A stretch of 64,000 bases of DNA from CAWFMO01 sp963817065 (GTDB lineage Bacteria; Actinomycetota; Thermoleophilia; Solirubrobacterales; 70-9). Positions 19,705-27,022 of this stretch are shown here, piece after piece. Below the pieces are notes generated by a model, which did not search any database, was not told the DNA's origin, and saw only the letters and a list, made by a program, of their open reading frames with translations. A program made the translations under genes and the position numbers. The DNA lies in assembly GCA_963817065.1 (NCBI GenBank), contig CAWFMO010000001.1:496001-560000 (forward strand), in the 5' to 3' direction. Within the stretch, counting starts at the first letter, position 1. Every line of letters begins with the position of its first letter.

Positions 19705-20907
19705 TTAGGCTACTCGCCGCCGCCGGAAGGCCCGTATCTCCTCGAAGGAGATCAGGACCACGAGCACGGCGAGCACGATCGGCGCAGCGACCAATCCCTC
19801 GATGTTCACCGCGACCGGGATCATCGCCGCGAGCAGCAACGTGGCGACGATCGGCGCCGCGCGCTGGGGCCGGCCCATCCGGTAGCCGAACGCGGTCAGC
19901 CCGGCGAGGTAGAGCGCCGGGCCGCCGAAGACGACCAGCGCCCCCGCCCATTCGAGCTCGTATTCGGGGTGGGCGATCACGAGCTCGTCGCCGACCGCGG
20001 CGAGCAGGATCCCGGCGATGATCGGGAAGTGGAGGTAGGTGTAGGCGTCGCGGCCGGTCTGGCCCACCGCCTCCGCGGCATCGCCCGCGAGCCTCCGCAT
20101 CGCCCGTGTCGCGACCTGGCCGAAGTAGAGCCACCAGAACGCGGTCGTGACCAGGAAGGCGACCATGAGCGACACCACCACCGAGAAGTCGAGGCCCGTG
20201 TCGCTCGCGGTCGCCCCGGTGAGCACGATGCTCTCGCCGAGGACGATGATCACGAAGAGCTGGAAGCGCTCGGCGAAATGGCCGCCGTCGATCTGCCACT
20301 CGCTCATCGGCGTGACGCCGAGCCCGGGTAGCCAGTAGCGAGCCAGCGGTCCGGCGAGGTCGAAGCCGAGGGCGGCGATCCAGAGCGCCCAGCGGGCTCC
20401 GTCGTCCGCGATCGCGCCGCCGACCCAGAGCGGCGCCGAGAGCAGGCTCCAGCCGAGGATCTGCTGGAAGTTGCGGTGGAACACCCCCGGCGGCGTGACC
20501 GCGACGACGAACGCGTTGCGCCCGATCTGCAGGGCGCTGTAGCTGGCGGCGAAGAGCAGCGCCTGGTCGCCGAAGCCGGTCGGGATCGCGACCGCCATCA
20601 GCAGGCTTGCGAGCATCACGAAGACGAGCACGAGCCGGACCGGCACGGTCTCGGGGTCGAACCAGTTCGCCATCCAGGTCGTGTAGTTCCAGGCCCAGTA
20701 GACGGCGAGCAGCAGGAAGGCGGTCTCGGCGGCGCCGGCCCAGTCGAGATGGGTCAGCAGGTGGTGGGAGAGCTGGGTCAGCGCGAAGACGTAGACGAGG
20801 TCGAAGAAGAGCTCGAAGTAGGTCGCGCGCTGCTCGCCCTCTCCGGAGCGCAGGAGCGGCATCTTGGGCACGACGGTCCCGGCGTCTCCCTTGCTGGCTG
20901 CGGGCAT
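19705..20907 (-). CDS. Low-temperature-requirement A (LtrA)-like membrane protein
   Basis: 400 residues from the ATG at 20907 and about ten hydrophobic helices. The N-terminal pattern (ATYFELFFDLVYVFALTQLS) followed by YWAWNYTTWMANW and FVIIVLGES is the bacterial LtrA signature. The family's biochemical role is unknown. A longer open frame reaches 21165, but it would run back over rpiA and starts with low-complexity sequence, so I reject it. It is the first gene of the minus-strand sugar operon, 7 bp upstream of the transketolase-transaldolase gene, and is divergent from rpiA. Confidence 0.88.
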   Translation of the reverse strand: MPAASKGDAGTVVPKMPLLRSGEGEQRATYFELFFDLVYVFALTQLSHHLLTHLDWAGAAETAFLLLAVYWAWNYTTWMANWFDPETVPVRLVLVFVMLASLLMAVAIPTGFGDQALLFAASYSALQIGRNAFVVAVTPPGVFHRNFQQILGWSLLSAPLWVGGAIADDGARWALWIAALGFDLAGPLARYWLPGLGVTPMSEWQIDGGHFAERFQLFVIIVLGESIVLTGATASDTGLDFSVVVSLMVAFLVTTAFWWLYFGQVATRAMRRLAGDAAEAVGQTGRDAYTYLHFPIIAGILLAAVGDELVIAHPEYELEWAGALVVFGGPALYLAGLTAFGYRMGRPQRAAPIVATLLLAAMIPVAVNIEGLVAAPIVLAVLVVLISFEEIRAFRRRRVA

Positions 20908-20932
20908 GCGGCGATTATCTAGGGTGCGGGCT

Positions 20933-21556
20933 GTGTCCGTCCTCGAGGAGGAGAAGCGCAGCGCCGCCGAGGCGGCGGCGGAGCTGGTCGAAGACGGGAT
21001 GAGCGTCGGCCTCGGGACCGGCTCGACGGTCGCCTTCCTGCTCCCGGCGCTCGCGGCGCGCGACCTGCGCCTGCGCTGCGTCGCGACATCCGATGAGACC
21101 GAGCGCGTCGCGCGCGAGCTCGGCCTCGAGGTCGAGCCGTTCGAGACCCTGGAGCGGCTGGACATCGCGATCGACGGCGCCGATCAGATCTCGCCCGAGC
21201 GCTGGCTGGTCAAGGGCGGGGGCGGCGCCCACACGCGCGAGAAGATCGTCGCCGTCGCGGCGGAGCGCTTCGTCGTGATCGCCGACTCGTCGAAGACGGT
21301 CGAGCGGATCGAAGCGCCGATCCCGCTCGAGCTCTTGCGCTTCGGCCTTGCCGCGACGACCGCGCGCCTCGGAGAGGTCGAGCTCCGGGACGCGCCCCCG
21401 AGCCCCGACGGCAATCCGATCGCCGACTACCGCGGCGAGGTCGGCGACCCGGCCGAGCTCGCCGCGAGGCTCGCCGCGACCCCGGGGGTCGTCGACCACG
21501 GGCTCTTCGAGCCGACCCTCGTCGCTGACGTATTGGTCGGCGACACTCTCCTATAG
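20933..21556 (+). CDS. rpiA: Ribose-5-phosphate isomerase A
   Basis: 207 residues. Interconverts ribose-5-P and ribulose-5-P. RpiA motifs: GLGTGST (phosphate loop), ATSDET, DGADQI with the catalytic Asp pair, KGGGGAHTREKI with the catalytic Lys, and IADSSK. The GTG at 20933 is preferred; a GTG at 20924 would add three residues. The divergent gap to the LtrA-like gene is only 25 bp. It supplies the isomerase step between gnd and the transketolase-transaldolase fusion. Confidence 0.94.
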   Translation: MSVLEEEKRSAAEAAAELVEDGMSVGLGTGSTVAFLLPALAARDLRLRCVATSDETERVARELGLEVEPFETLERLDIAIDGADQISPERWLVKGGGGAHTREKIVAVAAERFVVIADSSKTVERIEAPIPLELLRFGLAATTARLGEVELRDAPPSPDGNPIADYRGEVGDPAELAARLAATPGVVDHGLFEPTLVADVLVGDTLL

Positions 21557-21565
21557 GGTCCGCGC

Positions 21566-21940
21566 ATGGGGATCATGGCAGTGGCGGGGCCGGCGTTGAT
21601 CGTTGTCGCGATCTTCATGGTCGTGCGCACGAAGCTCTTCATGCGACGCGCATCTGAGACCGAGGGGACGGTGATCGGATACGAGACCTCGAGCAGCGAC
21701 CACAGCACTAACTACGAGCCGATCGTCCGCTACACCTCGGCCGACGGACAGACGCACGAGTTCACCGACACCGGCGTCTCGAGCAACCCGCCCGCTTTCG
21801 ACAAGGGCGAGAAGGTCCCGGTCAAGTACGACCCAAACCGCGCCGGCAAGGCGCGCATCGACGCCGCCAAGCAGCTCTGGTTCACGCCGGGGATGCTCGG
21901 CGTCGCCGGCGTCGTGCTCCTGGTGACCAGCCAGCTCTAG
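21566..21940 (+). CDS. DUF3592 membrane protein (copy 1)
   Basis: 124 residues. Hydrophobic helices at about 4-20 and 103-122 flank a small domain whose pattern (GTVIGYE..., YTSADGQTHEF, KVPVKYDPNRAGKARI) is typical of DUF3592. Function unknown. A paralogue with the same layout lies two genes downstream (22590-22988), with an HdeD-like gene between them. It starts 9 bp after rpiA and may share its transcript. Confidence 0.82.
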   Translation: MGIMAVAGPALIVVAIFMVVRTKLFMRRASETEGTVIGYETSSSDHSTNYEPIVRYTSADGQTHEFTDTGVSSNPPAFDKGEKVPVKYDPNRAGKARIDAAKQLWFTPGMLGVAGVVLLVTSQL

Positions 21941-21976
21941 GGGTAGCCGGGCCGGCGACTAGTCTTCAGTCATTAC

Positions 21977-21992
21977 CGGAGCTTCGGCTCCG
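21977..21992 (+). terminator. UUCG-loop hairpin between DUF3592 and HdeD-like genes
   Basis: CGGAGC (21977-21982), TTCG loop, GCTCCG (21987-21992): a 6-bp GC stem with a stable tetraloop, 33 nt ahead of the next start. There is no T-run. It may terminate the rpiA-DUF3592 transcript or be part of the next gene's leader. Confidence 0.4.
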
Positions 21993-22024
21993 CGAGGCGG
22001 GTACTGCGAGAGAAGGAGCGATCG

Positions 22025-22576
22025 ATGGCCAAGACCGTGAAAGCGGATGTCGTCCTCGTCGAGCCCCGCCATTGGTGGGCGCTGCTGGCGCTTGGGCTGT
22101 TCCAGATCGCCGGCGGCGTGCTGGCGCTCGTCTACACCGACATCACCCTGCTTGCGCTGGGGCTGATCTTCGGCGTCAACCTGCTGCTCGCCGGAGGCAT
22201 CCTGGTCGTGCTCGGCGCCGGCGACGAGTCGACCAACGACGGCGTCAAGGCCGTGCGGATCATGGTCGGAATGCTCGCCGTGCTCGGGGGGCTGCTCTGT
22301 CTCGTGCGCCCGGGCGCGAGCGTGCTCGTGCTCCTGCTGTGCGTCGGCTTCTTCTTCCTCCTGACCGGCGTCTCCTCGCTCGCCGAAGCGGCGACGTCGA
22401 AGCGCAACCGGCTCGTGAACACGATTCTCGGCCTCGCCGGAATCGCGGCCGGCGTGATCCTGGTCGCCGATCCCGACATCGGGCTGGCGACGCTCGCCGA
22501 TCTCGCGGGGATCCTGCTGATCGCCCGCGGCGGCGTCGAGTTCCTCGCTGGGCTCTACCTCAAGACCCAGACGTAG
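22025..22576 (+). CDS. HdeD/DUF308-family membrane protein
   Basis: 183 residues and six predicted helices in three similar hairpin units (the WWALLALGLFQIAGGVLAL type, repeated with decay), which is the DUF308/HdeD architecture. HdeD is linked to acid resistance in Escherichia coli; the biochemical function is unknown and cannot be transferred here. A good AAGGAG ribosome-binding site lies 7 nt ahead of the ATG. Confidence 0.83.
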   Translation: MAKTVKADVVLVEPRHWWALLALGLFQIAGGVLALVYTDITLLALGLIFGVNLLLAGGILVVLGAGDESTNDGVKAVRIMVGMLAVLGGLLCLVRPGASVLVLLLCVGFFFLLTGVSSLAEAATSKRNRLVNTILGLAGIAAGVILVADPDIGLATLADLAGILLIARGGVEFLAGLYLKTQT

Positions 22577-22589
22577 GGCATAGGCCGCG

Positions 22590-22988
22590 ATGGTAGGGGC
22601 GATCTTCCTCGCGCTCGGGGCGATCGAGCTCGTGCTCGGGATCTTCTTCTACTTCCGCACGCGCTCGTTCCTCGAGCGCGCGGTCGAGGTCCAGGGCACC
22701 GTTACCGGGCACGTCGAGTCGCGCAGCTCCGACAGCGGGACCACCTACCGCCCGACGGTTCAGTACACGAGCGCCGACGGCCAGAGCCAGGAGTTCACCG
22801 ACAGGATGGGCAGCAGCCCGCCGAGCCACGACGTCGGCGAGAGCGTTCCGGTCAAGTACGACCCCCAGAACCCGGGCAAGGCGCGGATCGGAACGGCGGG
22901 GCGGCTGTGGCTGATCCCCGTGATCCTGAGCTCGTCGGGGGTCCTATTCCTCGCGATCGGCGGCTTCCTCGCCGCCGCGGGGATCTAG
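22590..22988 (+). CDS. DUF3592 membrane protein (copy 2)
   Basis: 132 residues with the same layout as the copy at 21566: a helix at about 5-22, a soluble domain with YTSADGQSQEF and VPVKYDPQNPGKARI, and a C-terminal helix. The two share short identical motifs but differ elsewhere, so the duplication is not recent. Its stop codon overlaps the stop of the convergent secreted-protein gene (CTAG). Confidence 0.82.
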   Translation: MVGAIFLALGAIELVLGIFFYFRTRSFLERAVEVQGTVTGHVESRSSDSGTTYRPTVQYTSADGQSQEFTDRMGSSPPSHDVGESVPVKYDPQNPGKARIGTAGRLWLIPVILSSSGVLFLAIGGFLAAAGI

Positions 22989-23704
22989 ATACGTCGGCGC
23001 TTCCCCTTCCTCTTCTTTTTCTTCTTCTTGGCCTGACCAGCGGGGCACTTCTGTCCCTGGGCCGGCTTCTTGGCCTTGCGCTTGCGCTTCTTCTTGGCAG
23101 TGAGAGCCGAGGGGTCGCCGGCCGGGCTCGAGCCCGCTTGCTTGTTCTGCTGCAGGGAGCAGAGATACTCCTTGAAGGCGCTGGGCGGGTCGGCGAAGCA
23201 GGTGAGGAACGAATCGAAAAGCGGCGAGGTGTCTTGGAAGGTCGTTCCGCCGGCGCTCACCTCGTTGGTTTCATAGCCGCCGGTGCAGATCTGTTGAACG
23301 TTCGGACCCTGGATGTTGCACCCGGCCTTCAGGGAGGTGTTGGGGTAGTTCGGCGGGTCGCCTGGAAAGTTCTGAACGTCCGTATACCTGGCCGAACACT
23401 TGACCGTGAACCCCTGCCCGAGCGCGCGCTGGCAGGTGGCACCGGTCGCGTAATCGTTCCAGACGATGTCGGCGTCATCGAAGGCGCCTCCTGCGGGTAG
23501 CACCTGAACGTTGTCGTAGGCGGGGCGTATGGGGGGTTCTGCCGGGCGAGGACCAAGGTCCTGAAACCCGCAGCCCGTGCCCGCGATCGCGGTCTGAAAC
23601 CAGCCCGGCAGCGCCGGCGTCACCGCGGCCGTCCCCTCTGCGGGCATCGCCGCCAGGATCCCAAGCGCCGCTGACATGAAGAGCACCGCTGTCCGACCGC
23701 GCAT
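22985..23704 (-). CDS. Secreted Cys-containing protein with a Lys/Arg-rich C-terminal tail
   Basis: 239 residues from the ATG at 23704, chosen because a regular signal peptide (MRGRTAVLFMSAALGILAAM, cleavage near GTAA) starts there; an in-frame start at 23755 would add 17 residues ahead of it. The mature part (about 25-200) contains eight or more Cys in a domain I do not recognise. The last ~40 residues are a basic tail (KKKRKRKAKK ... KCPAG ... KKKKKKRKGKRRR). Similar tails end the secreted hydrolase at 39139-41133 and the P-domain proteins near 57.5 and 59.7 kb, suggesting a shared envelope-binding role. Confidence 0.75.
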   Translation of the reverse strand: MRGRTAVLFMSAALGILAAMPAEGTAAVTPALPGWFQTAIAGTGCGFQDLGPRPAEPPIRPAYDNVQVLPAGGAFDDADIVWNDYATGATCQRALGQGFTVKCSARYTDVQNFPGDPPNYPNTSLKAGCNIQGPNVQQICTGGYETNEVSAGGTTFQDTSPLFDSFLTCFADPPSAFKEYLCSLQQNKQAGSSPAGDPSALTAKKKRKRKAKKPAQGQKCPAGQAKKKKKKRKGKRRRI

Positions 23705-23788
23705 CCCGAACCCCCTTCTTCGATTGGCTCCCGCCCGAGCACAAAGCCTACTCAAACCCCTGGGGGACGGCCGGGCCGCCGCCGGGGT

Positions 23789-24475
23789 CTAGCCGCCAGC
23801 CGTCGCGATCCCGCCGGCCGCGGCGGCGTCGGCGACGATCAGCGAGGAGGCGGCCTCGACCCTGCCCGCCGGGATCGTTGTGTCGCCCTCGAGCAGCTTC
23901 GCCAGCGGCTCGCGCTTGCCCTCGCCGGTGACGAGCCAGAGCAGCTCGCGCGCCGCGCCCAGCGCCGGGTAGGTGAGCGTCATCCGGCGGAAGCCCTGGT
24001 ACTCCGCGGTGGTCAGGGCGACGAGCCGGTCGTCGACGTCGAGCACCGCGTCGGCGGGGACCAGCGACGCCGTGTGGCCGTCGGGTCCGAGGCCGAGGTG
24101 GACCAGGTCGAGCGCCCCGGGGAGCTTGTCCTCGTAGCGCGCCGCCCCGCGCTCGAGGTCGGGGTCGTCGACCGGCATCGGGCGCAGCGAGGCCTGGGCG
24201 CCGATCGAGAGCGCCGCGATCAGGTGGCTGAGGTTGCGCTCCGGGGAGCCGACCGGGGCCACGCGCTCGTCGACCTGGAAGATCTCCATCTTCTCCCAGG
24301 GCAGCCTGTGGTCCTCGAGCTGCCCGTACATCGCCCAAGGGGTGTCGCCGCCGCTCGCCGCGAACGCGAACCGCCCCCGCGCCGAGACCGTCGACTGGGC
24401 GCGCTCCGCGATCAGCTCGGCGCCGCGTGCGGCGACCGCGTTCGCGTCCGGCAGGACCTCGAGCTCGTGCTGCAC
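23789..24475 (-). CDS. pgl: 6-phosphogluconolactonase
   Basis: 228 residues from the GTG at 24475, two bases after the gnd stop. Hydrolyses 6-phosphogluconolactone to 6-phosphogluconate. Family motifs are AASGGDTPWAMY near the N-terminus, VDERVAPVGSPERN, and GLGPDGHTASL in the sugar-phosphate isomerase fold. The open frame extends far upstream across gnd, but that part reads as out-of-frame low-complexity sequence, so the start near 24475 is preferred. Part of the minus-strand gnd-pgl pair. Confidence 0.93.
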   Translation of the reverse strand: MQHELEVLPDANAVAARGAELIAERAQSTVSARGRFAFAASGGDTPWAMYGQLEDHRLPWEKMEIFQVDERVAPVGSPERNLSHLIAALSIGAQASLRPMPVDDPDLERGAARYEDKLPGALDLVHLGLGPDGHTASLVPADAVLDVDDRLVALTTAEYQGFRRMTLTYPALGAARELLWLVTGEGKREPLAKLLEGDTTIPAGRVEAASSLIVADAAAAGGIATAGG

Positions 24476-24477
24476 GG

Positions 24478-25500
24478 CTAGGAGCCCTCCGGCTTCTCCT
24501 GGTGGCCGCCGAACTGCTGGCGCATCGCCGAGAGCACCTTGTTGCCGTACTCGTCGAGATCGCGCGAGGCGAAGCGCGAGTAGAGCGCCGTCGTCAGCAC
24601 CGGCGTCGGCACGCCCTCGTCGATCGCCGCGAGCGAGGTCCAGCGGCCCTCGCCGGAGTCGGAGACCCGGCCGGCGAAATCGTCGAGCGTCGGAGATTCG
24701 TGCAGCGCCTGCGCGGTGAGGTCGAGCAGCCACGAGGCGACGACGCTCCCGCGCCGCCAGACCTCGGCGACCTCGGGGACGTCGATCTCGTAGCGGTAGT
24801 GCTCCGGGTGCTCGAGCGGCGCGGTCTCGGCGTCGGCCTCGCGCTCCTTGCTCCCCGCGTCGGCGTTGCGGATCACGTTCAGCCCCTCGGCGTAGGCGGC
24901 CATCAACCCGTATTCGATCCCGTTGTGGACCATCTTCACGAAGTGCCCGGAGCCGGCCGGCCCGCAGTGCAGGTAGCCCTGCTCGGCGGTGCTCGGGTCG
25001 CCGCTGCGGCCCGGGGTCCGCTCGGCGCTCTCGACGCCGGGCGCGATCGTCGCGAAGATCGGGTCGAGGCGCTCGACCGCGCCGTCGGGGCCGCCGATCA
25101 TCAGGCAGAAGCCGCGCTCGAGCCCGAAGACGCCGCCGCTCGTGCCGCAGTCGATGTAGTCGATCCCGCGCGGCGCGAGCTCCTCGGAGCGGCGGATGTC
25201 GTCGTGGTAGTGGGTGTTGCCGCCGTCGATGACCGCGTCGCCCTCCGAGAGCGCGTCGGCGACCCCGGCGACGGTGGTCTCGGTTATGTGTCCCGCCGGG
25301 ACCATGATCCAGACCGCGCGCGGGGCGTCGAGCTTCGAGGCGAGATCCTCGAGCGATTCGGCGCCGACCGCGCCGTCGGCGGCGAGCTCGCTGACCGCGT
25401 CGGCGTTGACGTCGTAGACGACGCACTCGTGCCCTTCGCCCATCAGCCGGCGGACGATGCCCGCGCCCATCCTGCCCAGGCCCACCATTCCAAGCTGCAT
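24478..25500 (-). CDS. gnd: 6-phosphogluconate dehydrogenase, short decarboxylating type
   Basis: 340 residues, the length of the short (GntZ/YqeC-like) enzyme rather than the ~470-residue one. Oxidatively decarboxylates 6-phosphogluconate to ribulose-5-P. N-terminal Rossmann motif GMVGLGRMGAGIVRRL, substrate motif DCGTSGGVFG, and the catalytic region with the Lys in GSGHFVKMVHNGIEYGLM. The short type often prefers NAD; that cannot be settled from sequence here. AAAGGA lies ahead of the ATG at 25500. It is divergent from zwf, 77 bp away. Confidence 0.95.
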   Translation of the reverse strand: MQLGMVGLGRMGAGIVRRLMGEGHECVVYDVNADAVSELAADGAVGAESLEDLASKLDAPRAVWIMVPAGHITETTVAGVADALSEGDAVIDGGNTHYHDDIRRSEELAPRGIDYIDCGTSGGVFGLERGFCLMIGGPDGAVERLDPIFATIAPGVESAERTPGRSGDPSTAEQGYLHCGPAGSGHFVKMVHNGIEYGLMAAYAEGLNVIRNADAGSKEREADAETAPLEHPEHYRYEIDVPEVAEVWRRGSVVASWLLDLTAQALHESPTLDDFAGRVSDSGEGRWTSLAAIDEGVPTPVLTTALYSRFASRDLDEYGNKVLSAMRQQFGGHQEKPEGS

Positions 25501-25577
25501 TCGCTGATCCTTTCGCTCGCCGCCGGCTGACTCACGGATCGTATGCGACCCGCGGGGGCCTACTAGATTGGGGGCCG

Positions 25578-27002
25578 ATGCCCGTCCACGAGCCACCCTC
25601 CGGTCCGAAGCTGAAGCCCGGCGACGCGCTCGTGGTCTTCGGGATCACCGGCGACCTCGCGAGCAAGATGACGATCCGGGCGCTCTACCGGCTCGAGCGA
25701 GCCGGGCGCCTCGACGTCCCCGTGGTCGGGGTGGCGCGCAACGACTGGACCGCCGAGCACCTGCGCAAGCACTTCCGCGAGGCGCTCAAGGAGGGCGGAG
25801 TCAAGATCGACGCCAAGGTCTTCAAGCGCCTGTCCGCGAGGCTCTCCTACGTCCAGGGCGACTACGGAGACGCCGCGACCTTCGAAGCGGTCGCGAAGGA
25901 GGTCAAGCGGCTGCGCTCGAAGCAGCCGGTCTTCTATCTCGAGATCCCGCCCTCGCTCTTCGCCACCGTCGTCCACGGCCTCCACGATGTCGGGCTGAGC
26001 GACGGGGCGAGGTTCGTGATCGAGAAGCCCTTCGGCCACGACCTCTCCTCGGCGCGGGCGCTGAACGCCGAGCTCCACGAGGTGGTCTCCGAGGATCAGA
26101 TCCTGCGGATCGACCATTACCTCGGCAAAGAGCCGGTGATGGACATCCTCTACCTCCGCTTCGCCAACTCGCTGCTCGAGCCGATCTGGAACAGCAAGTA
26201 CGTCTCCTACGTGCAGCTGACGATGGCCGAGAACATCGGGGTCGAGGATCGAGGCTCCTTCTACGACCCGGTCGGGACGCTGCGCGACGTGGTCCAGAAC
26301 CACGCGCTCCAGATCCTCGGCCTGCTGGCGATGGAGCCGCCCGCCGGCCACGGCGACGATCCGATCCGCGACGCCAAGCTGCAGCTCTTCAAGGCGATCG
26401 AGGACGCCGACCCCCGGCGCTCCGTGCGCGGCCAGTACGCGGGCTACCGCAAGGTCGACGGGGTCGCGCCGCGCTCGACCACCGAGACCTACGTCGCGCT
26501 CGAGCTCGCGATCCACAACTGGCGCTGGTTCGGCGTCCCGTTCTTCCTCCGCGCCGGCAAGAAGCTGCCGACCAAGGTCACCGAGCTGCGACTCGTCTTC
26601 AAGCGCGCCCCCGACGTCGGGCTCGACGGGGCGAGCGACGCCGAGCCCAACCAGCTCGTCGTTCGCATCGACCCGCAGGCGGGGGCGCAGCTGCGCTTTC
26701 TCGCCAAGGCCGCGGCGACCGAGGACGTCGAGCCGGTCGACTTCGAGGTCATGTTCGAGAAGGTGCCCGGCTCAGAGCCCGAGCCCTACGAGCGGCTGCT
26801 CGGCGACGCGCTCGAAGGCCATCCCGGGCTGTTCATGCGCGAGGACATGGTCGAGGAGACGTGGCGCATCGTCGAGCCGCTGATCGACAAGCCGGGCAAG
26901 GTGCAGGCCTACGAGCCCGGCACCTGGGGCCCGAAGGAGGCCGACAAGATCACCCGCGGCAAGTGCGAGTGGCACGAGCCCTGGCTGCCCGAGTCGGGGT
27001 AG
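25578..27002 (+). CDS. zwf: Glucose-6-phosphate 1-dehydrogenase
   Basis: 474 residues. First step of the oxidative pentose phosphate pathway. The nucleotide-binding motif is GITGDLASK (usual GASGDLxxR/K) near residue 23; the active-site motif RIDHYLGKEPV holds the catalytic His and Lys; IEKPFGHDL is also family-specific. Start ATG at 25578 after a G-rich ribosome-binding site. It is divergent from gnd-pgl, so the three oxidative-branch genes probably share a control region. Confidence 0.96.
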   Translation: MPVHEPPSGPKLKPGDALVVFGITGDLASKMTIRALYRLERAGRLDVPVVGVARNDWTAEHLRKHFREALKEGGVKIDAKVFKRLSARLSYVQGDYGDAATFEAVAKEVKRLRSKQPVFYLEIPPSLFATVVHGLHDVGLSDGARFVIEKPFGHDLSSARALNAELHEVVSEDQILRIDHYLGKEPVMDILYLRFANSLLEPIWNSKYVSYVQLTMAENIGVEDRGSFYDPVGTLRDVVQNHALQILGLLAMEPPAGHGDDPIRDAKLQLFKAIEDADPRRSVRGQYAGYRKVDGVAPRSTTETYVALELAIHNWRWFGVPFFLRAGKKLPTKVTELRLVFKRAPDVGLDGASDAEPNQLVVRIDPQAGAQLRFLAKAAATEDVEPVDFEVMFEKVPGSEPEPYERLLGDALEGHPGLFMREDMVEETWRIVEPLIDKPGKVQAYEPGTWGPKEADKITRGKCEWHEPWLPESG

Positions 27003-27006
27003 CCGG

Positions 27007-27022
27007 GACCCGCGCCCGGGTC
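27007..27022. terminator. Hairpin terminator between convergent zwf and GH15 genes
   Basis: GACCCG (27007-27012) pairs with CGGGTC (27017-27022) around a 4-nt loop, in the 18-bp gap between the two stops. Confidence 0.45.

Noticed and set aside
19705..21165. Longer N-terminus for the LtrA-like protein
   Set aside because: It would cover rpiA with Ser/Arg-rich sequence; family similarity begins after the ATG at 20907.
23789..25426. 545-codon frame that would fuse an Arg-rich region to 6-phosphogluconolactonase
   Set aside because: The upstream part is out of frame within gnd. The lactonase begins at GTG 24475, just after the gnd stop.
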